64,000 nt of DNA from Climacium dendroides (GCA_950106755.1 OX467082.1:31682001-31746000), one strand, 5' to 3'; shown: positions 11,438 to 22,983, counted from the first letter of the stretch. Numbers and translations: made by a program. Notes: generated by a model not told the origin, from the sequence alone.

Positions 11438-12995
11438 CTAAACTGCAGTGTTAGCTGCGGCCTTGAGCACGAGCACCTCGAGCGTGAGGCCAGGTCCGAA
11501 TCCGATGAAGAATCCGTACTCGCTGCCCTCGCCCAGCGTCGTCGAACCCATCTTCAGCGATCGCTGCCGAATCTGGTCCAGCACGAACAAAACCGAAGAG
11601 CTGCTCATGTTGCCGTACTCAGAAAGCACGTCGCGGCTGCCCTGCATCTTGTCCTTCGTCAGCTGGAGCTTCGCCTCCACCTGGTCCAGGATGGCGGGGC
11701 CTCCAGGGTGCACGGCCCAGAACATCTCGTTCCACGCAGGGGAACCCACGCACTTCCGCGCCTCCGTCAAAAACTTCTCGATGTTCTTCGAAATCAGCCC
11801 GGGAACGTCCTTCATCAAGTGGAAGATCAGACCCGCCTCCGTCAAGTGACCGTCGATGGCGCCGTCGCTCTCGGGCAAGATGGTCTCCCCCGCCCAGTGC
11901 ACCTCGAACAGAGACTTCTCCACGGCGGGCTTCGGGTCGGAACCCACCACGTACACCCCCGCGCCATCGCCGAACAACGCCGAACCCACCAGCCCGTCCA
12001 AGTGGTTCTCGCTCGGCGCTCGGTAAGTGACGGCCGTCACCTCGCTGCACACCGCCAGCACGCGCGCGCCCTTGTTGTTCTCCGCCAGGTCCTTGGCCAC
12101 GCGCAGCACCGAGGCGCCGCCGAAGCAACCCGTCTGGTACATCATCACGCGCTTCACGCTGGGCTTCAGGCCCAGCAGCTTGGCCAGCGCGTGGTCTGCG
12201 CCGGGCATGTTCACCCCGCTGGTGGTGGCGAACACGATGTGGGTGATGTCGGACTTGCGTCCTCCCCACTCCTTGATGGCCTTCACGGCGGCCTCGGCGG
12301 CCAGCTTGGGCACCTGCACCACCACGATGTCGTGGCGCACGTTCAGGGAGGGCTCCATGTAGGTGCAGATTCCTGGGTTGGCCTTCAGCACCTCCTCCGT
12401 CAAGAACAGGTGGCGCTTGCGGATGCCGGACTTGTCGCCTGCACAGATGTAGCGAAATTTTTCACACTGAACTTTAGAATCACCAACGAAAGGCTTATGT
12501 TGCACGAGGATCATTTGTAGCGAAATTCTGTGCCATTCTGCTAGTCGGAGTTTCGGAGAATTCCAAATGTTCAATGAGTTAACTCGTCACAGGTTCTCTA
12601 AGAAGATTTGGATGCCAGCATTCCGATCAATTACAAATTCGTATGGCACAATTGAAAGTTCCCAAATTTCATGGTAGAGAATTGAGAGATCGCTTATTCC
12701 TGTCTATCAATTATCTAGAAACACGGTTCATGGGAGAATTAATGGAGGTGTGAGCAATTGACTTACAGATGCGCTTGAACTTGGCCTTGAGCGCTTCCTT
12801 ATCGCTGGTGTTCGTGACATTGAAGAAGAAATCCGGGTACTCTGACTGCAGAAACTCCGTGGGCGGCACGGCCGTGCCAATGCCCAGCACACACGCTGGC
12901 CCATCGGCGCGAGGCTGACCCCGGGGCAGTGGCGCATTCGTCCTCACCGCAATCTGCTCATCAGCCCCAGCTACTTCTCCAGCTCTGGGCGCCAT
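11438..12995 (-). CDS. CHS: Chalcone synthase-type polyketide synthase (CHS1)
   Basis: CHS enzymes condense p-coumaroyl-CoA with three malonyl-CoA units to naringenin chalcone, the entry step of flavonoid synthesis, in the cytosol. Exon 1 is 12995-12767 and exon 2 is 12438-11438, giving 409 residues; the 328-bp intron splits the Cys codon of KRIC-DKSG, the conserved CHS intron site. Present are catalytic Cys181 in YQTGCFGG, the AVHPGGPAI His, the EYGNMSS Asn and the C-terminal GFGPGLT loop. The N-terminus is nine residues longer than in the other four copies. The protein ends AAANTAV. Exon 2 is almost base-identical to the other four genes (two differences seen), while exon 1 and the intron are clearly different, which suggests gene conversion limited to exon 2. 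Other type III synthases (stilbene, bibenzyl) cannot be excluded from sequence alone. Confidence 0.93.
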
Positions 12996-13951
12996 ATTGT
13001 CTTAGCGGGGGTGTTTTTACCTGATTGTGATTGAAATCCGTACGAAGTCAATGGGACTCTCCGGTGCACTAGAATTGGGAATCCCGAGTGGGAATGACCT
13101 GCTCAAGAATTGGCGAAATCAAGTATGCGCTCTTAATCTGAAATTTAACCACTCTTGAGTCTAGCTCTGGAGCTTCGTTTCTAATGCCTGTATTACTCGC
13201 CTAGAGTTCCAATAGGGATATTGGACCCGACGGTCGCTTTGAATGCTTGAACTCAAGTGCAGGGAGTGCAGATCTCAGGGTCAGGCCTGCTATTTATACA
13301 TGTTCCGTGAGAGGAACTGCTACGCGCAAGTTCCGTGACAGTGGAACGCGGGCGAGTCGGGTTGAACGCGCACGGAGCAACCGAGGGAGCAACAGCCAGC
13401 GCAAGAGTTCAGAGATTCTGGGATTTCTGGCATTGTCAACAGTGGCATGGCCTACCAGAGCACCTGGAAAAGTGGTCAGCGTCGGCAGCGAAGCGTCGAA
13501 ATCCGCAGACTTTGAACCCCCTCAAGTAGAATACCATGGTGTTCATTTCAACTTTTCAACTCCCGCTTTTCCCCCTCATCGTTGACATAACTTATTAGTA
13601 TCTGCGGATTGATGAATCTGCTCCTTGATCCCTTCGCTTCTCTTCAAAATGTGACAGTCTTTCCTCAGCAGTTCAGCCACCAGTTGACTGCTCGTTGACT
13701 GATGGAGGACAAGTGGGACCTCCGCTAAATACCTGGAACCTCCTCCAAACTAACCTTCCATGTATCGGTCATTTTGGGGGAAATTTCACTGCGAAAAATA
13801 GCCATTGCACTTTGATGTGGACCCGGTGGGGAGGGATGCAATAGGAAAGTTGCACGCATTAGATGCTATCAAGATTGACTACTCTTCACCAATGAGGTTG
13901 CTCAATGATATTGGTGAAACTTAAACTCTTAGATTGAACTAAAATTTATAC
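12996..13951. other. CHS1 promoter and upstream intergenic DNA
   Basis: The proximal 600 bp have balanced base composition and contain the CHS1 TATA box; beyond about 13900 the DNA becomes AT-rich. A frame at 13247-13585 on the plus strand overlaps the promoter and has no family features, so I treat it as chance. Confidence 0.5.
13291..13298 (-). promoter_or_regulatory. TATA box of CHS1
   Basis: Read on the minus strand this is TATAAATA, 296-303 bp upstream of the CHS1 start codon. CHS2 and CHS5 have a TATA motif at nearly the same distance (about 300 bp), which supports it and predicts a 5' leader of roughly 270 nt. Confidence 0.65.
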
Positions 13952-14911
13952 TTTAACCCCTAAAGGACCGGCATGCATTTTTGGGTTGTATAGAAATTTT
14001 GGGTAGGTACATGTGATTAGAAATTTTCATATTCATGCTGAAATTTTAATAAAAGGTGGGGGCAAAGAATATCTTTCATACACACCAAATTTCATGGCAT
14101 TTGGAAATACGAGTCAAAAGTTATGACCAAATATGTTACTTTTTTCACCAACAGGGCAATACAGGCAGATAAAAAAAATCACTTTTTTTGAAAATAAAAA
14201 TTTGAAATTGGTCTTCTAGAATTTTATATATATATCTGTGTGTGTGTATATGTATATGTATATGTGAAAAGCTTTGAATCATTCCATTTTGATCAATGAG
14301 ATGAAAGTTATGAGCAATTTTTATTTGCGGGCAGTTATGGATTTTCGATTTTAAAATAAAATTTGAAATCCATTATCTTATTCAATTTTCAATGTTTTTT
14401 GAAAAAAATAAAATCATAGAATGTAGATTGTTTATAACAACATTTCAACCATTGGAATTGGCATTTTTCAATTCCATAATTAAATCCTGAACAATTTATT
14501 TTGGATCATTTTCTACTACCATATACTTACTATTTTTTTCCTATATATTGTATAATTACAAATAACTTAAAAATTTTCAAGCATGTGACCAACATATCTA
14601 GGAAAAAGAATTCAAAGAGTAACCACCATTTTGGACATTTTTTCATAGGAAAGTGAGCTTGTGAAGTGCAACTGCCTTTTTTTTTGCAAGGCTAAAAAAA
14701 AGATTTCAGTGAATTTGTATGTTTATATCTTGCAATTCACATGGTGGAAATTTATGAAATTTTTACCACGTGTTCTCAATTAATCATACTACAAGATCCT
14801 ATTGTTAGGTGTGTCAAAAAAAAAAATTCAAAAATTTGGTACTTGTACTAGAAATGGCAGTTTTGAAGCGTTTTCAATGAAAACACAGTGAAGGAACTTT
14901 GCAGGTTAAAT
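13952..14911 (+). mobile_element. AT-rich terminal-inverted-repeat element, copy 1
   Basis: The left end TTTAACCCCTAAAGGACC and right end GGAACTTTGCAGGTTAA are imperfect inverted repeats about 0.95 kb apart. The interior shares ordered blocks with copies near 25.5 kb (direct) and 41.9-42.9 kb (inverted): AGATGAAAGTTATGA, ATGTAGATTGTTTAT, CCATTGGAATTGGCATTTT, ATCTTGCA, CTACAAGATCCTATTG and AAATTTGGTAC(T/A)TGTA. It also contains a TA/TG microsatellite (14225-14266). No coding frame is visible, so this is a non-autonomous family. Boundaries are approximate. Confidence 0.6.
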
Positions 14912-14929
14912 TAGGCAGTTAGGCTATTT

Positions 14930-15150
14930 TGTTTTGCTTTGTTTGTTTGTTACATTGAGATTTTTTCAACTATGAGTTCCCTAGCTATATTCTTGGTACA
15001 AAAGGATTTCTACAAAATAGGGTTTGTGGACTTTGTTTTGTGGATTTTTTGACTGACTAATTGAAAGGTATTGAATTTCAAAGCTTTTATGAATTAAAAA
15101 AATTAGAAAAAAATTATTTTTACTTTTATTTTGGTTGTGGTAACAGGCAC
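14930..15150 (+). repeat. Dispersed repeat also present near 61.3 kb
   Basis: This segment aligns loosely with 61320-61540 in the same orientation. Shared blocks are TTTGTTTGTTTGTTA, AAAGGTATTGAATTTCAAAG versus AAAGCTATTGATTTTCAAAG, and TTTTTACTTTTATTTTGG versus TTTTACTTTTATTTTTGA. It is AT-rich and non-coding, probably another old element. Confidence 0.5.
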
Positions 15151-15713
15151 AAGACACACTAGTGCATTAGAGCATCCCCACCCATCTTGCAAAACGGATG
15201 ACTTCTTAAGAGGGAGGGCTTGCAAGCCGAGGGGGGCTTGCATATTGGGGCCATTTTGCAAGCCACCCACTGGCTTGCAAAACAACAAAGGACAAGAAGT
15301 GGTCCCCCCTCCCGAAACCTCTCACCCAATCATAAAAACTTTTAATATTGTCAAAACTATAAATGACCATTACAAAAATATTTGAACCGCACATAACCTC
15401 ATTGGTTGGCCTCTTGGCCTGCAACCAGTGAGGCTCATTGCACCCCCTAGTCTACAAAACAAAAAGGCTAGCAAAATACCAACCATGTTTTTGGAGGACA
15501 GATGGGCTATGTGATTATAATTAGGGCCATATAATATGGGAGTTGCATACCCAGAAAAATAGCTTCTGAGTGTTAGTAATATGGCTTTTGAGTGATAAAT
15601 TAAATGGCTCTCAATACCTTAATAAGGTCAGTAGACTGCTGAAGGATTCCCTCACCCTGACTTTCTACCTGAACATTTCACCGCAACAGAGATCTTATCA
15701 ACCTGGTTGCCCT

Positions 15714-15951
15714 CGGCCAGGGTGAACTGACCCCCTCATTGCCCCGTTTTACCCCTGGGAAAACGCTGTGGAAGTTTTTATTTGCAATCAGATGAATTTT
15801 TTTGCAAATTCTGAATTCAGATTGTCAATCAGCGGCCCCAAATTAGCTAGGAGCGGTGTAGAAATATAAAAAATCATGGAAAAAAAAATAGGGGGCTTTT
15901 TTTCACAATTAACCCTGGCCAGGGCAATGAGGGGGTCAGTTCTCCCTGGCC
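15714..15951. repeat. Foldback element with 30-bp inverted repeats
   Basis: The 30 bp at 15714-15743 (starting GGCCAGGGTGAACTGACC) and the reverse complement of 15922-15951 differ at one position, enclosing about 180 bp. A further copy of GGGCAATGAGGGGGTC follows at 15953. This resembles a miniature inverted-repeat transposon, though I could not define a clean target duplication. Confidence 0.65.
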
Positions 15952-16104
15952 GGGCAATGAGGGGGTCTTGAATTCACCCTGGCCGCAACGCCCTCTGCAC
16001 AGTCTACAGCACCCAGCCCTACACAATTGCCTGGCAATTGTGTAGGGCTCTTCAAAAACACAATATAAAATTCGGCCACAAAAAGTCTACTTGTAAGTAT
16101 AATT

Positions 16105-16854
16105 AGAGGCACAATTGCTCCCAAGTCATGCCCTTTGCACTGGTAGCCTGGTACTGCCGTGTACTCGTCGACCAAAGTCGCGACCTTTCTTCTTCTGGTC
16201 AGAAAGCCAAGCACTCAAGTCTTGAAGTCAGCAAAGTGCAAGCCATCGGCAAATTCAACTCACGGCCAACTCACGGCTAGACTTGACTTGTGAAGAGAAA
16301 CCTCCGCATAATTAAATATTATTCCACATGGTCGCAAAGTGACGGGAAAGCATGATCAGGTGCCGGGTCACGGTTTTTATGGAGTTCATGATTGGTCAAG
16401 AGTGATTCAAAGGTTTGAATTCAAGAATTGAATTGGTTTGAACATGTGGAGGGTGGATCGGTGGTTGCTTGGTCGCTGTATAAAGGGACTCGTGAAGAGT
16501 CTCAGTTGTATCAGCTTCTAATTCCAATCGCACCTCTCGTAGTTGCGGTGGTCGAAGCGCAGACGACGACTTGCAGTAGTGCACGCATCAGACTAACACT
16601 TTCACAGTGAGAGCAGTTCTCAAATACGCACCTCGTGCAGCCTGAGCAGGCGTATTCCTTCCGGTCCAGCAGGTCGATCGATTACAGAGCATCTGTTAAT
16701 ATTCATTGAGAGGATTGAAGAGGGTTGTGTGGGAGCTTGCTTGCCTCTAGCTGTTGGTCGATTTATCGCAAGAAATTAAATGGCGCCTACTGGAGAGGTT
16801 GAGGCTCCGGCCCCAGTTGTGTTCAGGGGCCAGCCCCGTGCCGATGGGCCAGCG
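16105..16854 (+). repeat. Flank A of CHS unit 1 (inverted match at 58263-59000)
   Basis: This 750-bp block, which includes the CHS2 promoter, leader and the first 75 bases of its coding region, matches 58263-59000 in inverted orientation. Shared landmarks are GGTCAGAAAGCCAAGCACTC, CAGGTGCCGGGTCACGG and the TATA region. Divergence is clear and includes small indels, which contrasts with the near-perfect identity of the adjoining core. Confidence 0.85.
16479..16485 (+). promoter_or_regulatory. TATA box of CHS2
   Basis: TATAAAG lies 301 bp upstream of the CHS2 start codon. The inverted flank of CHS5 carries the same motif at exactly the same distance despite sequence divergence around it. Confidence 0.65.
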
Positions 16855-18164
16855 TGCGTTTTGGGAGTAGGCACTGCGGTGCCCCCTGCTGAGTTTTTGC
16901 AGTCGGAGTACCCGGACTTCTTCTTCAACGTCACCAACTGCAGTGAGAAGGAAGCTCTCAAGGCCAAGTTCAAGCGCATCTGTAAGTCACACACTGGATC
17001 CGTTACATTCCCAATCAAGTAGACTCTTAGAATTTGGAATTCTCGTACGAATTTGACAATCTTCGGACTGGCTGGAATGAGAATGGACATTGCAATCGAT
17101 CAGTTTGCCACGCCAGCACTTGTACGTACGCCAGTGATCTGATGGAATGCTTGCGATTCTATTGTGCAGGCGACAAGTCCGGCATCCGCAAGCGCCACCT
17201 GTTCTTGACGGAGGAGGTGCTGAAGGCCAACCCAGGAATCTGCACCTACATGGAGCCCTCCCTGAACGTGCGCCACGACATCGTGGTGGTGCAGGTGCCC
17301 AAGCTGGCCGCCGAGGCCGCCGTGAAGGCCATCAAGGAGTGGGGAGGACGCAAGTCCGACATCACCCACATCGTGTTCGCCACCACCAGCGGGGTGAACA
17401 TGCCCGGCGCAGACCACGCGCTGGCCAAGCTGCTGGGCCTGAAGCCCAGCGTGAAGCGCGTGATGATGTACCAGACGGGTTGCTTCGGCGGCGCCTCGGT
17501 GCTGCGCGTGGCCAAGGACCTGGCGGAGAACAACAAGGGCGCGCGCGTGCTGGCGGTGTGCAGCGAGGTGACGGCCGTCACTTACCGAGCGCCGAGCGAG
17601 AACCACTTGGACGGGCTGGTGGGTTCGGCGTTGTTCGGCGATGGCGCGGGGGTGTACGTGGTGGGTTCCGACCCGAAGCCCGCCGTGGAGAAGTCTCTGT
17701 TCGAGGTGCACTGGGCGGGGGAGACCATCTTGCCCGAGAGCGACGGCGCCATCGACGGTCACTTGACGGAGGCGGGTCTGATCTTCCACTTGATGAAGGA
17801 CGTTCCCGGGCTGATTTCGAAGAACATCGAGAAGTTTTTGACGGAGGCGCGGAAGTGCGTGGGTTCCCCTGCGTGGAACGAGATGTTCTGGGCCGTGCAC
17901 CCTGGAGGCCCCGCCATCCTGGACCAGGTGGAGGCGAAGCTCCAGCTGACGAAGGACAAGATGCAGGGCAGCCGCGACGTGCTTTCTGAGTACGGCAACA
18001 TGAGCAGCTCTTCGGTTTTGTTCGTGCTGGACCAGATCCGGCAGCGATCGCTGAAGATGGGTTCGACGACGCTGGGCGAGGGCAGCGAGTACGGATTCTT
18101 CATCGGATTCGGACCGGGCCTCACGCTCGAGGTGCTCGTGCTCAAGGCCGCGGCCAATGTCTAA
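16780..18164 (+). CDS. CHS: Chalcone synthase-type polyketide synthase (CHS2)
   Basis: Exons 16780-16981 and 17170-18164 give 398 residues; the 188-bp intron splits the Cys68 codon (KRIC-DKSG). Catalytic Cys172, Phe223, His311 and Asn344 stand exactly eight positions after alfalfa CHS2 Cys164, Phe215, His303 and Asn336, and the GFGPGLT loop is present, so an active chalcone-forming enzyme is expected. The protein starts [10 protein letters not shown] and ends AAANV. The start is chosen because it opens the conserved [13 protein letters not shown] segment and sits in a good context (TTAAATGGCG). The gene converges on CHS3 across a 2.9-kb spacer. Its intron has the one base (G at about 17144; A in CHS3, CHS4 and CHS5) that I found to differ between the two cores. 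Confidence 0.94.
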
Positions 18165-21056
18165 ATGTTAGTTGGGTTGTAGCTTAGGACATACATTCAT
18201 TACAAGTGCGGGATATATATTTCGGATAACCTCTGGTGCTGAGCCGGGGGGTGGCATCTCTTCGTCCTAGAACCCGATGGGATTGAGTGGTGCTGCTGTC
18301 TGGGCTGATTGAAGTGAGCGTTTCCGAGTTTTCCGAAACCATGGGATTCGGATTATACTCTGTCGACTGAGGTGACGTGTAGCGAGAGATGTGGATCATA
18401 CGCCTTCCATACTATTAAATACTGTGTGGCGGGTTGAAATGACCGAAAAGAGGCAGTATTGTAAATTACTTCTCAGGAATGAAAGATCGAAATTTTCAAT
18501 CACTTACGAGTATGGTTTCTTGATTTTATGACGTCCGGTTGGACTGAATTGAGGATTCCTCGGGTTTTCGCTGGTATTGTTGGTATCGTATTTGGGAATT
18601 CCTGATACGAGTTTGGAGTGCTCGGATGAAGATTAGTTGACGCTGAGGACTTGCTGGTCTATCACTCGAATTAGCTGGAACCAGAAAACTCAGAGCGCCG
18701 TTTCGGCATTTCTGTCACAATCAGTTTGCTTATTGACAGCGTTCTAGAGAAGTGGAAGTTGAGATTTTACTCTCCCCATTCTTCTGAATGCGAGATTTTT
18801 TGTTTGTCCACAATACCGAAAGCTCGACAGGCGCCCGGCGCTTAACTTAGCGCAATTAAATGTGCTTGTTCTTGATTTGAATACGCTGTGCGGATCTCAT
18901 GTGATAGATTCCATTTTCCAAGCGTTGTAAGAAGCAGATTCTCCACGTTGCTATTTCTAATGCAAGACGAGGAGGAAATTGTGCCCAAAGCCGAATCCAG
19001 TAACAGATGGTTGTACTCTGCAATTTTGAGTGTCCAGGGCCCACGGAGAAGGCCATGTCTGACTGTACGCAAGCTGTGAACAACTCAGGAATGGCGCAGA
19101 CTTAGTTTCTGCGTCACCTGGGACCTTTCTGTCAAGTCGTGTTTGGTGTTCAGAAGAATGGTCGTACAAGTAATGTATTGTAACTCAATGACAGAGAAGT
19201 GAGTTTAGGGTTTAGGGTTTAGTTGCTTACTTACACAGGGTTCTGTGAACAATGTAATGAACCTAAGGCTTGTGTAACTGAACGCTCTAACGAATCTCTC
19301 CTCTTGAGTTCCAACTCTGAGCACTCCAGAAGTTGTGCATTGAGAAGACCATTTGTTAGAGTGTATTAGGAAACCCGCATTTGTTTCCTTGAGGCGCTAC
19401 AATTAGAGATAATTGGGTGTAGTCTGTTCTGTTCTGTTTTGTAGACATTTTAGTGACATTGCTGGGCAAGTGGGCGTCATGCACATTGCATTCCAGAGTA
19501 GGCCATGGCGTTCTGCCAACATCAAAAAAGTTGGGAGAATCAGTTTTTTAGATGGAAGAGAATCAATCCACAATAAATAATTGAATGTTGTAAGATCTCA
19601 CCCAGCTGGCAGACTGTGACCCAGTTTGTCGAGGTGTAATTCCCCTAAGTGCTCAGAAGTTCATATTTCGGTGTTTCGGATGATGAATAGTGTGTCCGAG
19701 CAATGATTTGTACATTCAAATAATTTAATTCATTTTATTCCAACACACTAATACTTGAATCTCAAAAGACAGCATTCCTGATGACCAATTGAATGAGTTT
19801 GTGGTAAGAAAAAAGGTTTGCAATGATGTAAGCAAAATGTGCAAAAACTAGACAATGAATGCAGGTGGAACCTTGGAACAACGGTACGGATCAGATGCTT
19901 TGAGCCCGATAGATGGCTTCAAGTAGGCTCTCTAAGAGAATTAGAATACTTCCATCCAAATTTTTGGGAGTTGAACACATTTGCATGGTGGTTGGTGTAC
20001 GATACTTGGTCATGGTATCATTGACTTCTTTATGGTAGGAATGCATAATCCACATATCGGCTCTAAATGTATTCTCGCTACTTCTTGCTCTTCGCTGCTC
20101 TTCACTCTTGATGTGAATTCTAGCTACATTTGAAGGAGATTTATTTTGAATTTCAGCCCTGTCAGTGAATGGAGTATCTCAGCTATCTACTGTGAATTCC
20201 CTCCGAAACCCCAAGGATCGCTATTAAAGTTCGAGTTAAATTAGCCCTCAAAAGGTCGATTTTAGGCCATTATGCCGTAGCAGCACTATTGGTGCGCCAT
20301 TTCCTGGCAACAAGAGCGCAAAGTAAATACTGCTGTCATCCAGGGCACTTTGCACTTCCTGTTGAGGTTCAGAAGATAGAAACTAATCCCAACTCGATTC
20401 AATTTCGGAATCCATGTTACAAGTATCCAACATTCCACAGTACAACTCTGTTGGGCTCGATCCCCTTTCTACAATGAATGACTTTGTCACTGAGTAGCGT
20501 GCAAAGTGCAGACAGCGTCATTCCCAGCGCAAAGCGTCCTCGTGGCGGCCATGTACTCACTGAAAAAGAAACGTCAGTCGCTCAAAAGGACCGTCAAGAG
20601 TGACAAATGAAGCTTCCAGAAAACATTCCGGTAGGAACTGCTCTTATTGATGCACGGTTCCTAGAGTTTACAGTGAGCAGTTAGGTTGCTTGCAAACATA
20701 AAACCTCGTCGCCTTTGGCTTCTCGGATGACTCCAATATGCATCTTGAATTACAGGCACCCAAACCATTGCCTGCGAATATATGAGACAAGTGCCGCACA
20801 CATCGTAATCTCACCAGATAAATCGTCAATTGGTTGGTATGTATTTCCTCTAGCTGCGGATTTCAATTTGAAATCTCAATGAACAGCCCCCCAAATTGCA
20901 AGATTCGGGGTACTTCATAACCGAATCCAGTTATGAAATTGCAACAGTAATCTACATTGGCTCTTCTGTACACAGATATCTATAGCTCTGATGAAGAAGT
21001 AATGACCGGCTATGGCTACATGCTAGGAATCCATGAATTCTCGACATCCAAAATTT
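18165..21056. other. Spacer between convergent CHS2 and CHS3
   Basis: The 2.9-kb spacer has no convincing gene; frames of 60-80 codons overlap on both strands and have no motif. It must contain the 3' untranslated regions of both genes. A short telomere-type repeat lies at 19203-19221. The same spacer, with no length change, is at 54043-56934. Confidence 0.6.
19203..19221 (+). repeat. Short telomere-type repeat in CHS spacer, copy 1
   Basis: GTTTAGGGTTTAGGGTTTA is two and a half units of the plant telomere repeat. Such telo-boxes occur in plant promoters and also as interstitial telomere DNA. An identical copy lies at 55081-55099. Confidence 0.7.
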
Positions 21057-22456
21057 CTACGCAGCCGTGGCGTCGCTGTTGGCCGCGGCCTTGAGCACGA
21101 GCACCTCGAGCGTGAGGCCCGGTCCGAATCCGATGAAGAATCCGTACTCGCTGCCCTCGCCCAGCGTCGTCGAACCCATCTTCAGCGATCGCTGCCGGAT
21201 CTGGTCCAGCACGAACAAAACCGAAGAGCTGCTCATGTTGCCGTACTCAGAAAGCACGTCGCGGCTGCCCTGCATCTTGTCCTTCGTCAGCTGGAGCTTC
21301 GCCTCCACCTGGTCCAGGATGGCGGGGCCTCCAGGGTGCACGGCCCAGAACATCTCGTTCCACGCAGGGGAACCCACGCACTTCCGCGCCTCCGTCAAAA
21401 ACTTCTCGATGTTCTTCGAAATCAGCCCGGGAACGTCCTTCATCAAGTGGAAGATCAGACCCGCCTCCGTCAAGTGACCGTCGATGGCGCCGTCGCTCTC
21501 GGGCAAGATGGTCTCCCCCGCCCAGTGCACCTCGAACAGAGACTTCTCCACGGCGGGCTTCGGGTCGGAACCCACCACGTACACCCCCGCGCCATCGCCG
21601 AACAACGCCGAACCCACCAGCCCGTCCAAGTGGTTCTCGCTCGGCGCTCGGTAAGTGACGGCCGTCACCTCGCTGCACACCGCCAGCACGCGCGCGCCCT
21701 TGTTGTTCTCCGCCAGGTCCTTGGCCACGCGCAGCACCGAGGCGCCGCCGAAGCAACCCGTCTGGTACATCATCACGCGCTTCACGCTGGGCTTCAGGCC
21801 CAGCAGCTTGGCCAGCGCGTGGTCTGCGCCGGGCATGTTCACCCCGCTGGTGGTGGCGAACACGATGTGGGTGATGTCGGACTTGCGTCCTCCCCACTCC
21901 TTGATGGCCTTCACGGCGGCCTCGGCGGCCAGCTTGGGCACCTGCACCACCACGATGTCGTGGCGCACGTTCAGGGAGGGCTCCATGTAGGTGCAGATTC
22001 CTGGGTTGGCCTTCAGCACCTCCTCCGTCAAGAACAGGTGGCGCTTGCGGATGCCGGACTTGTCGCCTGCACAATAGAATCGCAAGCATTTCATCAGATC
22101 ACTGGCGTACGTACAAGTGCTGGCGTGGCAAACTGATCGATTGCAATGTCCATTCTCATTCCAGCCAGTCCGAAGATTGTCAAATTCGTACGAGAATTCC
22201 AAATTCTAAGAGTCTACTTGATTGGGAATGTAACGGATCCAGTGTGTGACTTACAGATGCGCTTGAACTTGGCCTTGAGAGCTTCCTTCTCACTGCAGTT
22301 GGTGACGTTGAAGAAGAAGTCCGGGTACTCCGACTGCAAAAACTCAGCAGGGGGCACCGCAGTGCCCACTCCCAAAACGCACGCCGGTCCATCGGCGCGA
22401 GGCTGTCCCCGGAACACAACTGGGGCCTGAGCCTCCACCTCACCGCTGGGTGCCAT
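21057..22456 (-). CDS. CHS: Chalcone synthase-type polyketide synthase (CHS3)
   Basis: Exon 1 is 22456-22255 and exon 2 is 22066-21057, giving 403 residues with a 188-bp intron at the conserved Cys codon. From codon 25 to the C-terminal AAAN the protein is identical to CHS2, including the catalytic Cys, His and Asn and the GFGPGLT loop. It differs at the N-terminus ([10 protein letters not shown]) and at the C-terminus ([10 protein letters not shown], five residues longer than CHS2). Its promoter (flank B) is unlike that of CHS2 and nearly identical to that of CHS4; the likely TATA element is CATAAAGA at 22686-22679. It is transcribed towards CHS2. Confidence 0.94.
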
Positions 22457-22983
22457 ATCTTGCGAGAAAATGGCAAATTGTGGAACAGAAGGCTGTGCTC
22501 GCTAGCTTGTGATGAATCGGATCGAGAGTACGTTCAGTTCTGTTCAGTGCAGGAGTGCTCACGTACTGGAACTCGATCTGTGAAACTGCAGCTCCGTACC
22601 GATTAGGAAAGTGAGACTGACACTTGATGAGTTGCTTGAATGCGTTCTGAGAAGTGATGATTCCAGGGTCGGGCGTGCTCTTTATGCAAAGAGAGAACCG
22701 CCATGAAAGAGCTCGATAGTCGTGGTTGGAGCTTTCGAGGAGCGGGGCGACTGACCAGTTCCAGCCAGCGAACACGGGGCTATTGGAAAGGAAAGGGAGT
22801 CAACAGGAGACTGGAAGCGTTGAAAGCAGCAGACTTTATCCTCCAGTGTTGGAACGTAGCGCGCATTTCAACTCGTGCTTTGCTTTGAAAATCTAATTTT
22901 AGCCCCCATTGTTGAGATCATGAGATGGGTTTGAATATGCTTCTCAAGGGAGTCTCTGAAATTTCTTTTCCCACTGGTGTTTA
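22385..22983 (-). repeat. Flank B of CHS unit 1 (inverted match at 52138-52732)
   Basis: This approximately 600-bp block holds the CHS3 promoter, leader and first codons. It matches 52138-52732 in inverted orientation with a few percent divergence. Homology stops near the TTTCCCACTGGTGTTT motif at about 22983. Confidence 0.88.

Larger units (their letters stand above)
16855..22384 (+). repeat. CHS core, copy 1 (direct match at 52733-58262)
   Basis: This 5530-bp block contains most of CHS2, the spacer and most of CHS3. It matches 52733-58262 at a constant offset of 35878 with no indel and one substitution seen (near 17144). Internally it is a palindrome-like structure: 1.3-kb arms (about 16855-18156 and 22384-21083) are near-identical inverted copies that include exon 1, intron and exon 2. 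Identity with the second unit stops abruptly at both edges inside the exon 1 codons for GPACVLG. Confidence 0.93.

Noticed and set aside
11708..12520. Long open frames opposite CHS exon 2 (also at 17100-17900, 21033-22136, 52978-53778 and 56911-58014)
   Set aside because: They are antisense or shifted shadows of GC-rich CHS coding DNA, full of Arg, His and Gly, and change whenever the CHS frame does. No independent start context or family match.
16780..22456. Reading the CHS pairs as processed retrocopies
   Set aside because: All copies keep the intron at the conserved Cys codon and have promoters and 3' flanks, so DNA-level duplication is required.
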